A stretch of DNA of 64,000 nt from an uncultured Paracoccaceae bacterium (lineage in GTDB: Bacteria; Pseudomonadota; Alphaproteobacteria; Rhodobacterales; Rhodobacteraceae): NCBI GenBank assembly GCA_947498645.1, contig CANMKS010000001.1, positions 2,084,032-2,148,031 of the forward strand, in the 5' to 3' direction. This document shows, piece by piece, positions 16,875 through 26,497 of the stretch (its first letter is position 1; each line of letters opens with the position of its first letter). Under the pieces are notes generated by a model. That model saw only the letters and a list, made by a program, of their open reading frames with translations. It was not told the origin of the DNA and did not search any database. The position numbers and the translations under genes are program-made.

Positions 16875-18377
16875 ATGAACGACCTTTTTGAAGACGGCCC
16901 GGCGGATAATACGCCGGAATTTTCGGTGTCGGAAATTTCTGGTGCTGTCAAAAAGGCTATCGAAGGCGGATTTTCGCATGTGCGGGTGCGCGGCGAGGTT
17001 GGGCGCGTGTCGCGTCCGGCGTCCGGGCACATCTATCTGGACCTCAAGGATGATCGCGCTGTGCTGGCGGGGGTTATCTGGAAGGGGCGCGCGCAGGGCT
17101 TGGCCCATCGCCCCGAGGAAGGGATGGAGGTTGTAGCCACCGGCAAGCTGACCACGTTCCCCGGTCAATCCAAATACCAAATGGTGATCGAGGATATCGC
17201 GCCCGCGGGTGCCGGTGCCCTGATGGCCATGCTTGAGAAACGCAAGGCGGCATTGGCTGCGGAGGGTCTTTTTGCACCCGAGCGCAAGAAACCACTGCCT
17301 TATCTGCCCGAAATCATTGGTGTCGTGACCTCGCCATCGGGTGCCGTGATCCGCGATATCCTGCACCGCCTGCGCGACCGCTTTCCCCGCAAGGTCTTGG
17401 TTTGGCCTGTTGCCGTGCAGGGGCCCAAATGCGCGCCAGAGGTCGCCGCAGCCATTGATGGGTTCAATCGCCTGACGCCGGGTGGGGCGTTGCCCCGGCC
17501 CGATTTGCTGATCGTCGCGCGGGGCGGCGGATCGCTCGAAGATTTGTGGGGGTTCAATGAGGAAGTGGTGGCACGAGCCGCTGCGGCATCGCAGATTCCA
17601 CTGATTTCTGCGGTGGGCCATGAAACCGATACGACATTGATTGATTTCGTGTCCGATCAACGCGCCCCAACACCAACGGCTGCGGCGGAACTGGCCGTGC
17701 CAGTTCGGATGGAACTACTGGCCTGGACTGATCAGCAAGGTGCGCGGCTAAGCCGGGCGCTGACCACGGGGATCGCACAGCGACAACAGCGGTTGCGTGA
17801 TTTGGGCCGTGCTATGCCGCAAGTCGATACATTGGTCGAAGGGCCGCGCCAGCGGTTGGATTATCTGGGCGAGCGTTTGCCGGCTGCATTGCGCAGTGCA
17901 GCGGATAGAAAACGCCTGCAAATGACCGAAGCCGCGCTGCGCCCCGGCATCCTGATGCGGCGACTGGCCGAGGAACGCCGCCGGTTGGATGGCCTGGCCG
18001 CACGGCTTGAGCCTGCCCTGAGCCGCAGAACGCGGGATGGGCGAAAGTTGCTGGAGCAAACCAGCCGTGGTTTGCGCAGTGACGTGCTTCAAACGCGGGT
18101 GTCGCGCGCGGCAGAACGGATGGATGTTGTGTTGCAACGCCTCTCTGACCGGGCGACGCGCCAGCAGTCAGAGCGTGTTGCGCGACTGGAAGCGCTCGAT
18201 CGTCTGCGCGAGACTCTGGGCTATGTTGAAACGCTCAAACGCGGCTATGCAGTGGTGCGGGGCGATGGCGCTGTCGTCACTGATAAAGAGGCGGCTGAGG
18301 CGGCCACGGATCTTGAAATTGAATTTGCAGATGGCCGCCTTGCGGTCAGCAAGGGTGTTCAGGGGCGGCTGTTATAG
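16875..18377 (+). CDS. xseA: Exodeoxyribonuclease VII large subunit
   Basis: A 500-aa XseA, the catalytic subunit of the single-strand-specific exonuclease VII. The N-terminal OB-fold (FSVSEISGAVKKAIEGGFSHVRVRGEVG) is followed by the catalytic domain. This domain carries VTSPSGAVIRDILHRLRDRFP, LIVARGGGSLEDLWGFNEE and SAVGHETDTTLIDFVSDQRAPTPTAAAE, all diagnostic. A long helical segment (about 290-430) precedes the C-terminus with LKRGYAVVRG. It begins 7 bases after the GRDP-like gene. The small subunit XseB is not in the window. Confidence 0.96.
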   Translation: MNDLFEDGPADNTPEFSVSEISGAVKKAIEGGFSHVRVRGEVGRVSRPASGHIYLDLKDDRAVLAGVIWKGRAQGLAHRPEEGMEVVATGKLTTFPGQSKYQMVIEDIAPAGAGALMAMLEKRKAALAAEGLFAPERKKPLPYLPEIIGVVTSPSGAVIRDILHRLRDRFPRKVLVWPVAVQGPKCAPEVAAAIDGFNRLTPGGALPRPDLLIVARGGGSLEDLWGFNEEVVARAAAASQIPLISAVGHETDTTLIDFVSDQRAPTPTAAAELAVPVRMELLAWTDQQGARLSRALTTGIAQRQQRLRDLGRAMPQVDTLVEGPRQRLDYLGERLPAALRSAADRKRLQMTEAALRPGILMRRLAEERRRLDGLAARLEPALSRRTRDGRKLLEQTSRGLRSDVLQTRVSRAAERMDVVLQRLSDRATRQQSERVARLEALDRLRETLGYVETLKRGYAVVRGDGAVVTDKEAAEAATDLEIEFADGRLAVSKGVQGRLL

Positions 18378-18384
18378 CCCCATT

Positions 18385-18771
18385 CTAGGACGATAAATCG
18401 TTGCAGATCAAAGGGTCATCCCTGCCGGGCACTTCATAGATCACGGTTGTATTTGGCCGCGTCGTGAAAACGCCAAGCATCCCTTCGGGTTCATCAAAGA
18501 TCGCCCAGCATTTGTGTTCGGGATCGCCCTCATAGCGAAAGCAGATGTCGCCCTTGCTTTCAAACCACACGCCGTATTGGCAGATGCCATCGAATGTTGA
18601 CCACATGACACGGCGTCCGGGCAAATAGCGCTCAACACCGAATTCGGGGTTCAGGTCCGTGCGGAATGTGATGGTGCGACCGGTGACATAGGCTTCGAAT
18701 TCAGCCGCATTCATCCGGTCCTGTGCTGCGGCAGGTGTTGCCAAGGCCAATAACATCAGAAGGTTACGCAT
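18385..18771 (-). CDS. Small secreted protein of unknown function
   Basis: A 128-aa protein with a clear signal peptide (MRNLLMLLALATPAAA, cleavage before QD). The mature part contains YVTGRTITFRTD, a central GICQYGVWFESKGDICFRYEGDPEHKCWAIFDEP with three cysteines, and a late PLICND cysteine, allowing two disulfides. I do not recognise a named function. ATG 18771 lies 8 bases inside the 3' end of the AlkB-like gene, so the two are translationally linked. The product would act in the periplasm or outside the cell. Confidence 0.75.
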   Translation of the reverse strand: MRNLLMLLALATPAAAQDRMNAAEFEAYVTGRTITFRTDLNPEFGVERYLPGRRVMWSTFDGICQYGVWFESKGDICFRYEGDPEHKCWAIFDEPEGMLGVFTTRPNTTVIYEVPGRDDPLICNDLSS

Positions 18772-19798
18772 CCTGCCACCTCTCAACCCGTGGGTCCATG
18801 ATCCGGCGCCAAAGCGGCGGGATCAGTGCTATGCTCGCCATCAGGGGCAGGGGGCGTGGCAGCATCGGGGCGTCCTGGGGAATGGTAAGTGCGGGATAGG
18901 GCTGAGCGGGTCGCGCGTGATGGTCCGAATGGCGTGGTGCATTCAGCATCATTGCCGAAGAAAACCAATGCGGGCTGTTCCAACTGTGGCGCGCGCCGAC
19001 AGGCTCGACCTTGCCATTGGGGGCAATTCGCCGTGTCAGCCCGTAGTGCTGCACATAATCAGACATCAAAAGCTGGGATTGGGCGTGCGCGCAAAGAGCG
19101 AGGTAAGTCAGCAAGGCTGCAACCCCGCCCCAGATGAAGGCCAACAACAAACAAAGGGCAGCGCCACCGACATAGAGAGCGTAAGGGTTGCGCCACGCCG
19201 GTCTGTTGATCTTTTGCAGGCGGGCATGTTCAGCGCGATAGCCCTGCAAAAATGACCCTATCCATGCCCGCCTCATATAACGATAGAGGTTTTCGCCCTT
19301 GCGTGACGTGTTGGGATCAGACGCGGTGCCCACATGCACATGATGCACCAGCACATGCGCCGAGGTGTGATGCCCAAAAAGCAGCGTGATATAGACCCAC
19401 ATCCCCAGACGATGCAGCCCGCGCGACGGGCGGTGGATCAACTCATGTGCATTGGCGTTGCCGACCTGCCCGAACCAGAGCCCGGCAGCAAGGAAAAGGC
19501 CGATTTTCTCTGGCAGGCCAAGTGTTTCGCCCACCAACGCCCACACCATCAAGGGCATCAGCATAAAGTGAACTGCCGCGACCAGGATGGCGAGCCCGTC
19601 GCCGCCAGTGGTTTCGATTGTGGTGCTTTCGCGTGTCAGCACGCGATCCAGCAGGTTGGGCATGGCGGTCAGATAAAGGACCGCCGCAATGATCCACAAC
19701 CCGCCCCAAGTGGCCCCGGCCGCCAGCAGGGCGGCAGGTGTCAGCGTGGCTGTTCCAAAAAGCAAAATTGCACGGTTCATGTTTCGGATCGTTACCAT
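18764..19798 (-). CDS. alkB: AlkB-type membrane non-heme diiron alkane/fatty-acid monooxygenase
   Basis: A 344-aa integral membrane oxygenase. The eight-histidine signature of the AlkB family is present: HELIHR (about residues 118-123), GHHTSAHVLVHHVHVGTASDP (about 142-162) and NAPRHSDHHARP near residue 290. Several hydrophobic segments flank the boxes. AlkB hydroxylates medium-chain alkanes at the terminal carbon using rubredoxin electrons; related enzymes act on other alkyl chains, so the substrate is not proven. ATG 19798 has TTGGGA upstream. No rubredoxin or rubredoxin reductase is adjacent. A small secreted protein gene overlaps its end. Confidence 0.85.
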   Translation of the reverse strand: MVTIRNMNRAILLFGTATLTPAALLAAGATWGGLWIIAAVLYLTAMPNLLDRVLTRESTTIETTGGDGLAILVAAVHFMLMPLMVWALVGETLGLPEKIGLFLAAGLWFGQVGNANAHELIHRPSRGLHRLGMWVYITLLFGHHTSAHVLVHHVHVGTASDPNTSRKGENLYRYMRRAWIGSFLQGYRAEHARLQKINRPAWRNPYALYVGGAALCLLLAFIWGGVAALLTYLALCAHAQSQLLMSDYVQHYGLTRRIAPNGKVEPVGARHSWNSPHWFSSAMMLNAPRHSDHHARPAQPYPALTIPQDAPMLPRPLPLMASIALIPPLWRRIMDPRVERWQDA

Positions 19799-19922
19799 AG
19801 GTTTCCCAATCGGTCAGCGGAAATTGCTGTTCTGCGCGTATTGGTCACCGTTGGTGTCGTTTTTGCGTGGTTTGGCAGAGGCCGGGTGGATATGTTGGCG
19901 ATAAGTTGAAGGGGAAAAGGCG

Positions 19923-21608
19923 ATGGCTTTGGACAACCGCAAAGGTGTTTGGAAATCTGGCAAGGGCAAAGGGCGGCACACGCCGAAGGGTCGCCAGTTG
20001 GATGATATGGCCTGGGAAGAGGTCCGCGCGCTCTTGGGCAATCAGCCGCGCCGCCGTGATCTTTTGATCGAGTTTCTGCACCTGATCCAGGACGCGCATG
20101 GCTGCCTCTCGGCGGCGCATCTACGCGCGCTGGCCGAAGAAATGCGGATGAGCCAGGCCGAAGTCTATGAAGTGGCAACCTTCTATGCCCATTTCGATGT
20201 GGTCAAAGAAGGCGAACCAAAGCCGCCCGCACTGACGATCCGTGTCTGCGATTCGCTGTCGTGCGAATTGGCGGGCGCCCAGCAGCTTAAGGCGGCCCTG
20301 GAAGACGGATTGGACGCCGCTGAGGTCCGTGTGCTGCGTGCCCCATGCATGGGGCGCTGTGACACCGCGCCGGTGCTGGAACTGGGCCACAACCACATCG
20401 ACCACGCAACCGTCGAAAAGGTTCAGGCAGCGATTGCCGCCGATGATACCCATGCGCACTTGCCCGATTATCAGGACTATGACGCCTATGTCGCCGACGG
20501 CGGCTATGCCGAATTGGCGGCACTGCGCGACGGTGGCGATTGGGAGACGGTGCAGGACAAAGTCCTTGCCTCTGGCCTGCGCGGTCTGGGCGGGGCGGGT
20601 TTTCCGTCGGGCAAGAAATGGGGCTTTGTGCGAGGCAATGCGGGGCCGCGCTATCTGGCCGTGAATGGTGATGAGGGCGAACCGGGCACCTTCAAGGACC
20701 GTTACTATCTGGAACGTACGCCGCATCTGTTTCTGGAAGGTATGCTGATTGCCGCCTGGGCGGTTGAGGCTGAAACCTGCTTTATCTACATGCGCGACGA
20801 ATATCCGGCGGTGCTGGAAATCCTGGCGCGTGAAATCAAGGCGCTCGAAGATGCAGGCCTGGTCGCAGAAGGCTATATTGATCTGCGTCGCGGTGCCGGT
20901 GCATATATCTGCGGCGAAGAATCCGCGATGATCGAAAGCATCGAAGGCAAACGCGGTATTCCGCGGCATCGCCCGCCGTTTGTGGCGCAGGTTGGCGTCT
21001 TTGACCGCCCAACGCTGGTGCACAACGTCGAAACGCTGCTTTGGGTGGCGCGCGTCTGCCGTGAAGGCCCCGAAGTGCTGAGCAGCACAGAGAAGAATGG
21101 CCGTACCGGCCTGCGATCCTATTCGGTGTCGGGGCGCGTCGCACAGCCGGGTGTTTACCTGCTGCCTGCGGGATCAACGATCACCGATATCATCACCGCG
21201 GCGGGCGGCATGGCAGAAGGCCATGTCTTCAAGGCCTATCAACCCGGTGGGCCGTCCTCTGGACTGCTGCCTGCATCCATCAACGATGTCCCGCTTGATT
21301 TCGATACGCTGCAACCATTGGGCACATTCATCGGGTCCGCTGCCGTTGTTGTCCTGTCCGATCAGGATCGGGCGCGGGATGCGGCGCTGAATATGCTGCG
21401 GTTCTTCGAGGATGAAAGCTGTGGTCAGTGTACGCCATGCCGCGTGGGCTGTGAAAAGGCGGTTAAGCTGATGCAAGCGGATCAGTGGGATCAGCCATTG
21501 CTTGCGGACCTTTGCACGGCGATGGCGGATGCGTCGATCTGCGGTCTGGGGCAGGCGGCCCCGAACCCGATCAAACTTGTGGTGAAGCACTTCCCGGACG
21601 AAATTTGA
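19923..21608 (+). CDS. NAD-dependent formate dehydrogenase beta subunit (NuoE-NuoF fusion)
   Basis: A 561-aa fusion. Residues about 25-165 form a NuoE-like thioredoxin fold with the 2Fe-2S cysteines in CDSLSC and CMGRC. The rest is NuoF-like: GLGGAGFPSGKKW (NADH site), NGDEGEPGTFKDR (FMN site) and ESCGQCTPCRVGC with a later ICGLG cysteine (4Fe-4S). This architecture matches the Fdh1B-type beta subunit, which passes electrons from the molybdenum/tungsten alpha subunit to NAD. No alpha subunit lies next to it: the stop overlaps a lysoplasmalogenase gene. A hydrogenase diaphorase subunit is a less likely reading. Confidence 0.8.
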   Translation: MALDNRKGVWKSGKGKGRHTPKGRQLDDMAWEEVRALLGNQPRRRDLLIEFLHLIQDAHGCLSAAHLRALAEEMRMSQAEVYEVATFYAHFDVVKEGEPKPPALTIRVCDSLSCELAGAQQLKAALEDGLDAAEVRVLRAPCMGRCDTAPVLELGHNHIDHATVEKVQAAIAADDTHAHLPDYQDYDAYVADGGYAELAALRDGGDWETVQDKVLASGLRGLGGAGFPSGKKWGFVRGNAGPRYLAVNGDEGEPGTFKDRYYLERTPHLFLEGMLIAAWAVEAETCFIYMRDEYPAVLEILAREIKALEDAGLVAEGYIDLRRGAGAYICGEESAMIESIEGKRGIPRHRPPFVAQVGVFDRPTLVHNVETLLWVARVCREGPEVLSSTEKNGRTGLRSYSVSGRVAQPGVYLLPAGSTITDIITAAGGMAEGHVFKAYQPGGPSSGLLPASINDVPLDFDTLQPLGTFIGSAAVVVLSDQDRARDAALNMLRFFEDESCGQCTPCRVGCEKAVKLMQADQWDQPLLADLCTAMADASICGLGQAAPNPIKLVVKHFPDEI

Positions 21609-22255
21609 CAGCGTTCACGATTGCCGACGTCCTAGTTGGCCTGTCCCTGATTGCCGCGATCTGGTTTGGCTGGCGCTATTGCTGGCAACCACCAAGCATT
21701 GCCAAGTCAATCATCAAGACGGCCTCTGTCGCCGGGTTGGCCATTGCTGGCGTTGCCCTTGCGGCGCCACCTTTGCTGATTGCTGCTTTGGCGCTTGGGG
21801 CAATGGGTGATTTCTTTCTGTCGCGATCAGGTGACAGGGCCTTTCTGGCCGGGCTATCGGCATTTGCGCTCGCGCATCTGGCCTATATCGCGCTGCTGTT
21901 GCAGGTGGGCGCGTCCGTCAGCGCTGATTTGCCTAGCCTGATTGTTGTCACTTTGGGTGGTGTCATGGCCGTTCTGTTGTTTCGCACAACAGGCAAACTG
22001 CGCTGGCCGGTTGTTGGCTACGTCGCGATTATTGCCGCCATGGGATTGTTGGCCGTGGGCCTGCCAGCGGGCTATGCGTTTGCCTTGCTGGCCGCGCTGT
22101 TGTTCATGCTCTCTGACACTGTACTGGGGTTTGAATACTTCATCTTGCCGCGCCAAAGCCGCCTGCGGGTCGCGACGCCATTTGTGATCTGGGTGACTTA
22201 CTGGGTGGCACAAGCGCTGTTTTTGGTCGCTCTTGCCCCATATTCCTTGCCCTGA
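21605..22255 (+). CDS. Lysoplasmalogenase (YhhN family) membrane protein
   Basis: A 216-aa protein of about seven to eight hydrophobic segments. It carries the YhhN/TMEM86 features ALALGAMGDFFLS near residue 65 and ALLFMLSDTVLGFEYF near residue 165, where the aspartates are conserved. Family members hydrolyse the vinyl-ether bond of lysoplasmalogens; the role in this organism is inferred. The start is TTG 21605, which overlaps the TGA stop of the preceding formate dehydrogenase subunit (TTTGA). A longer frame reaching back to 21485 lies inside that gene and is rejected. Confidence 0.8.
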   Translation: MTAFTIADVLVGLSLIAAIWFGWRYCWQPPSIAKSIIKTASVAGLAIAGVALAAPPLLIAALALGAMGDFFLSRSGDRAFLAGLSAFALAHLAYIALLLQVGASVSADLPSLIVVTLGGVMAVLLFRTTGKLRWPVVGYVAIIAAMGLLAVGLPAGYAFALLAALLFMLSDTVLGFEYFILPRQSRLRVATPFVIWVTYWVAQALFLVALAPYSLP

Positions 22256-22320
22256 ACCTTTGCATCCGCGCAGCGGTGCGATTAGGTGAGGTTTAACACC
22301 ACTGTTTAGGGCACTTTGCG

Positions 22321-23595
<1,275 letters not shown>

Positions 23596-23627
23596 AGCGG
23601 GTGGGCGAGCGTTAGGTTTGTCGAACC

Positions 23628-24539
23628 ATGCATGACCTAGGTGCCTGGCTTGTGGCGATTGCAGGAACGCCGGAAGGGGCGCGGCTTGCAACTATTCTGG
23701 CGCTTGTCTCTGCCGTGGCCCATGCGGTTTTTGGTGCGATGCAAAAGGGGCGCTATGATCCTTGGCTGACGCGGGGAGCGATTGATGGCTGGCTTTGCGT
23801 GCTGTCGGCACCTATCGCGCTTTTCGTTGTGCCTTGGCCCGATCCGTGGATGTTCCTGCTGTTGGGCGGGGCCATCGTTGTCCATTTTTCCTACAAGGTC
23901 ACAATGGCGCTGGCCTATGAACGCGCGGCTTACACTGTGGTTTATCCGGTGGTGCGTGGGACCGGGCCACTTGTCACAGTGATCGCCGCATCCCTGTTTT
24001 TCAGCGAGCATTTTACCGCCATGCAATGGGTCGGTGTGGCGTGTCTTTCGGGCGGGATTCTCTTGTTGGCTGCGCGCAACATCTCTGAAGAGGTGTTGGA
24101 TCCGCGCACCCTGAAATTGGGCCTGTTCTGGGCGCTGATGGGCGGGTTTCTGGTGGCACTTTACACGACCTATGATGCCTTCGCGATCCGGCAATCCCCT
24201 GATCCGTTTACGTTTTTGGCCTGGTTCTTTTTCCTCACGGCGATAGATTTTCCCATTCTTGCAACACTGCGCTATCGCCGCATGGCGGCGCAGCCTGTAT
24301 TGGCCCCGCTTGTGGTGCGCGGGTTTATCGGTGCCCTGATCGCCTGGATCAGTTTTGGTGGGGTCTTGATGGCGACACGGCTGGACAAAGTTGGCGAAGC
24401 GGCCGTCTTGCGCGAAACCTCGATCATCTTTGCGGCCTTTATCGGCTGGTTCATCATGGGCGAGAAAGTAGGCCCGCGCCGTCTGATCCTGATGAGTGTG
24501 GTTGCACTTGGTGCCGTCATCGTGGAAATGGGGGGGTAA
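23628..24539 (+). CDS. DMT-superfamily (EamA-type) transporter
   Basis: A 303-aa inner-membrane protein with about ten hydrophobic segments in two homologous halves, as in EamA/RhaT drug-metabolite transporters. The first half includes YTVVYPVVRGTGPLVTVIAASLFFSEHFTAMQWVGVACLSGGILLLA. The second ends with ETSIIFAAFIGWFIMGEKVGPRRLILMSVVALGAVIVEMGG. It is probably an exporter of amino acids or metabolites; the substrate cannot be read from sequence. It sits 32 bases after ftsY and 11 bases ahead of the YciB gene, so co-transcription is likely. Confidence 0.85.
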   Translation: MHDLGAWLVAIAGTPEGARLATILALVSAVAHAVFGAMQKGRYDPWLTRGAIDGWLCVLSAPIALFVVPWPDPWMFLLLGGAIVVHFSYKVTMALAYERAAYTVVYPVVRGTGPLVTVIAASLFFSEHFTAMQWVGVACLSGGILLLAARNISEEVLDPRTLKLGLFWALMGGFLVALYTTYDAFAIRQSPDPFTFLAWFFFLTAIDFPILATLRYRRMAAQPVLAPLVVRGFIGALIAWISFGGVLMATRLDKVGEAAVLRETSIIFAAFIGWFIMGEKVGPRRLILMSVVALGAVIVEMGG

Positions 24540-24550
24540 GGAGTACACCG

Positions 24551-25162
24551 ATGACCCAAAAGACGATCAATCCGATACTCAAGCAAACGCTTGAACTGGG
24601 CCCGACTGTTGCGTTCTTTCTGATCTACCTGTGGATCAAAGAAGATGTCTTTGTGATTGCGGGCACTGAATACACCGGCTTCATCGTTGCGGCGCTTATC
24701 TTTGTGCCGATCCTGCTGCTGGCCATGGGCGTTCTTTGGTGGCTGACGGGCAAGTTAAGCCGGATGCAGGTCTTTACGGCCTTCATGGTGATCTTCTTTG
24801 GCGGGTTGACTGCTTATTTCAACGATGAGCGTTTCTTCAAGATGAAAACCAGCATTGTTTACGGCGTCATGGCCGGTTTGCTGGGGATCGGGTTGCTGCG
24901 TGGGCAGAGCTATTTGCAGTATGTGATGGAAGAATTCATCCCCATGCAGCAGGAAGGTTGGATGATCTTCACACGGCGTCTTTGTTTTGGGTTTGCTGCA
25001 CTGGCCGTTGCCAATGAAGTTATCTGGCGCACCCAGTCAACAGAGACTTGGGTGAAACTGGAAACCTTCGCCTTTCCAATCGTCTTGATGATGTTCATCT
25101 GGGTGCAGATTATCGGCCTGCAACGATACTTTATCGAAGAAGAAGGCGCCGCCGAGGATTAG
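24551..25162 (+). CDS. yciB: Inner-membrane septation protein YciB (IspZ/IspA)
   Basis: A 203-aa multi-spanning protein. Diagnostic blocks are LELGPTVAFFLIY at the N-terminus, LTAYFNDERFFKMKTSIVYGVMAGLLGIGLL in the middle and QEGWMIFTRRLCFGFAALAVANEVIWRTQSTETWVKLETFAFP near residue 155. All are characteristic of YciB/intracellular septation protein A. The family is linked to cell envelope synthesis and division. It is preceded by a purine-rich AAGGAG at 24538-24543. Its stop overlaps the convergent PilZ gene by 4 bases. Confidence 0.92.
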   Translation: MTQKTINPILKQTLELGPTVAFFLIYLWIKEDVFVIAGTEYTGFIVAALIFVPILLLAMGVLWWLTGKLSRMQVFTAFMVIFFGGLTAYFNDERFFKMKTSIVYGVMAGLLGIGLLRGQSYLQYVMEEFIPMQQEGWMIFTRRLCFGFAALAVANEVIWRTQSTETWVKLETFAFPIVLMMFIWVQIIGLQRYFIEEEGAAED

Positions 25163-25488
25163 CGCATTTCCGCGTTGCGGAACCCGATCGCGCCGCGCCG
25201 CATCACGTGGCGCGCATCACGGCGATAGCGCAACGTGTCCACTTGATCCTCGCTGATCTGCGGTCGAAACGCGATGCCGGCCCGGTCATTGCGCACCCAA
25301 CGTACAATCGCTTCCACATGGTGGGACAACAGGTTGATGCCTAGTTTGTCCCCCCGCTTGATGTCGTGGATCCCGCTTAGCCTTGCACCGGTTGTATTCA
25401 CATCCGAAACAGTAACCTTTTGCGGCCCCAATGGCGTGCGCAGGTTGATCGGAAACTCGGTCGGATAGCGATGCTGACGGTACTGCAC
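25159..25488 (-). CDS. PilZ-domain protein (putative c-di-GMP binding)
   Basis: A protein of about 109 aa. The N-terminus has YRQHRYPTEFPINL, followed by VSDVNTTGARLSG, which resembles the RxxxR ... (D/N)xSxxG pattern of PilZ c-di-GMP receptors with T in place of S. The rest alternates beta strands (AIVRWVRNDRAGIAF). Binding to c-di-GMP is therefore possible but not certain. GTG 25488 is preferred because AAGGAG lies 8 bases upstream of it; an in-frame GTG at 25497 is immediately adjacent to that site and too close. Confidence 0.65.
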   Translation of the reverse strand: MQYRQHRYPTEFPINLRTPLGPQKVTVSDVNTTGARLSGIHDIKRGDKLGINLLSHHVEAIVRWVRNDRAGIAFRPQISEDQVDTLRYRRDARHVMRRGAIGFRNAEMR

Positions 25489-25548
25489 AACGAACACTCC
25501 TTCTAGTTGAATAAAAAGGAGTCGTACCCGCGATGGCCTAACAATTCG

Positions 25549-26256
25549 TTACGTGCGTTTGCCAAACAGGACGTTGTGCGCGCTGCCATCGGCTCGAAGT
25601 TCGCTCCGCTTTTCGGCGGCGAGCGCCCGTCCACGTTGCACGGCAGGACGGGCGCTGACCTGCGCAAGCCAGCGCGCCATATGCGGCTTGTCATCCAGCG
25701 ATTGCTGTTGTCCCTCCCAAAGCGATGCCCACCCCCAGATCGACATATCTGCAATGGAATAGAAGTCTCCGGCAACAAATTCGTATTTGGCCAACTGTCG
25801 GTCCAGCACGCCATAAAGCCGCGCTGTTTCGTTGCGATAGCGGTCCTTGGCGTAGGGCAGATCATTGGGCGGGTCCATTGCGGGGGCATATTTCAGGAAA
25901 TGATGTGCTTGCCCCGCCATCGGCCCCAGACCACCCATCTGCCACATCAGCCATTGGTCCACGGCGATACGCTCGCGTTCATTTTCCCCATAGAACTGAC
26001 CGGCCTTGCGCGCCAGGTATTGCAAAATCGCACCCGATTCAAAGATCGAGATCGGTGCGCCATCGGGACCGTCATGATCAATGATCGCGGGCATGCGGTT
26101 ATTGGGTGATATCCTCAGAAATTCCGGCTTGAACTGATCGCCCGCCCCGATATCGACGAGGTGCAATGTGTAGGGCAGGCCGAATTCTTCGAGTGCGATA
26201 GACACTTTCCACCCATTGGGTGTTGGCCAGAAATAGAGGTCAATTGGTGCGGTCAT
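25549..26256 (-). CDS. Glutathione S-transferase, Nu-class/YfcG-like
   Basis: A 235-aa cytosolic GST. The N-terminal thioredoxin-like domain starts LYFWPTPNGWKVSIALEEFGLPY, with the T-P-N-G-x-K motif of YfcG/YghU disulfide-bond oxidoreductases. NNRMPAIIDHDG and FESGAILQYLA are the glutathione-binding strand and helix. The C-terminal helical domain has FYSIADMSIWGWASLW. Such proteins reduce disulfides or conjugate glutathione. It is transcribed away from the metZ riboswitch region. Confidence 0.88.
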   Translation of the reverse strand: MTAPIDLYFWPTPNGWKVSIALEEFGLPYTLHLVDIGAGDQFKPEFLRISPNNRMPAIIDHDGPDGAPISIFESGAILQYLARKAGQFYGENERERIAVDQWLMWQMGGLGPMAGQAHHFLKYAPAMDPPNDLPYAKDRYRNETARLYGVLDRQLAKYEFVAGDFYSIADMSIWGWASLWEGQQQSLDDKPHMARWLAQVSARPAVQRGRALAAEKRSELRADGSAHNVLFGKRT

Positions 26257-26366
26257 TTGGTGTCCTTCGGGTTTTCGCTCTGATCAGAATGGCAGTTGCG
26301 CACAAAAGGACAAGGGGCTGTGTGCGGCTTCTTGACGTTATCACAGTGGCGGCGTATGCCTTGCTG

Positions 26367-26420
26367 CGTGGCGATTTGTTACCGGATTGCGGGCCACGTT
26401 AAATATGCCGCTAAAGAGGG
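26367..26420 (+). promoter_or_regulatory. SAM-II riboswitch aptamer upstream of metZ
   Basis: CGTGGC (26367-26372) pairs perfectly with GCCACG (26393-26398). The loop reads GATTTGTTACCGGATTGC, followed by TTAAATATGCC and the hallmark GCTAAAGAGGG (26410-26420). The order and core bases match the SAM-II (metA-type) H-type pseudoknot aptamer as I recall it. It precedes a methionine synthesis gene, the standard context. When S-adenosylmethionine is abundant, metZ expression should fall. Confidence 0.9.
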
Positions 26421-26435
26421 TTGCAGGTTTTAATG

Positions 26436-26468
26436 CCTCGATACCTTTTCCCGGTGTCGGGGTTTTTT
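26436..26468 (+). terminator. Terminator hairpin in the metZ leader (riboswitch expression platform)
   Basis: CCTCGATACC (26436-26445) pairs along its full length with GGTGTCGGGG (26453-26462), with two G-U pairs. Six T residues follow at 26463-26468. It lies between the SAM-II aptamer and the metZ ribosome-binding site, the position expected for transcription attenuation. Confidence 0.8.
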
Positions 26469-26497
26469 ATTGCGCAATTGCCGCATGAGGGAAGACG

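Noticed and set aside
23637..24548. 303-aa minus-strand frame matching the extent of the DMT transporter
   Set aside because: The composition (many H, R, Q, P) is typical of an antisense translation of hydrophobic codons; the plus-strand transporter is clear.
26220..26402. 60-aa plus-strand frame before metZ
   Set aside because: It overlaps the SAM-II aptamer and the promoter region of the GST gene; the RNA structure explains this sequence better.
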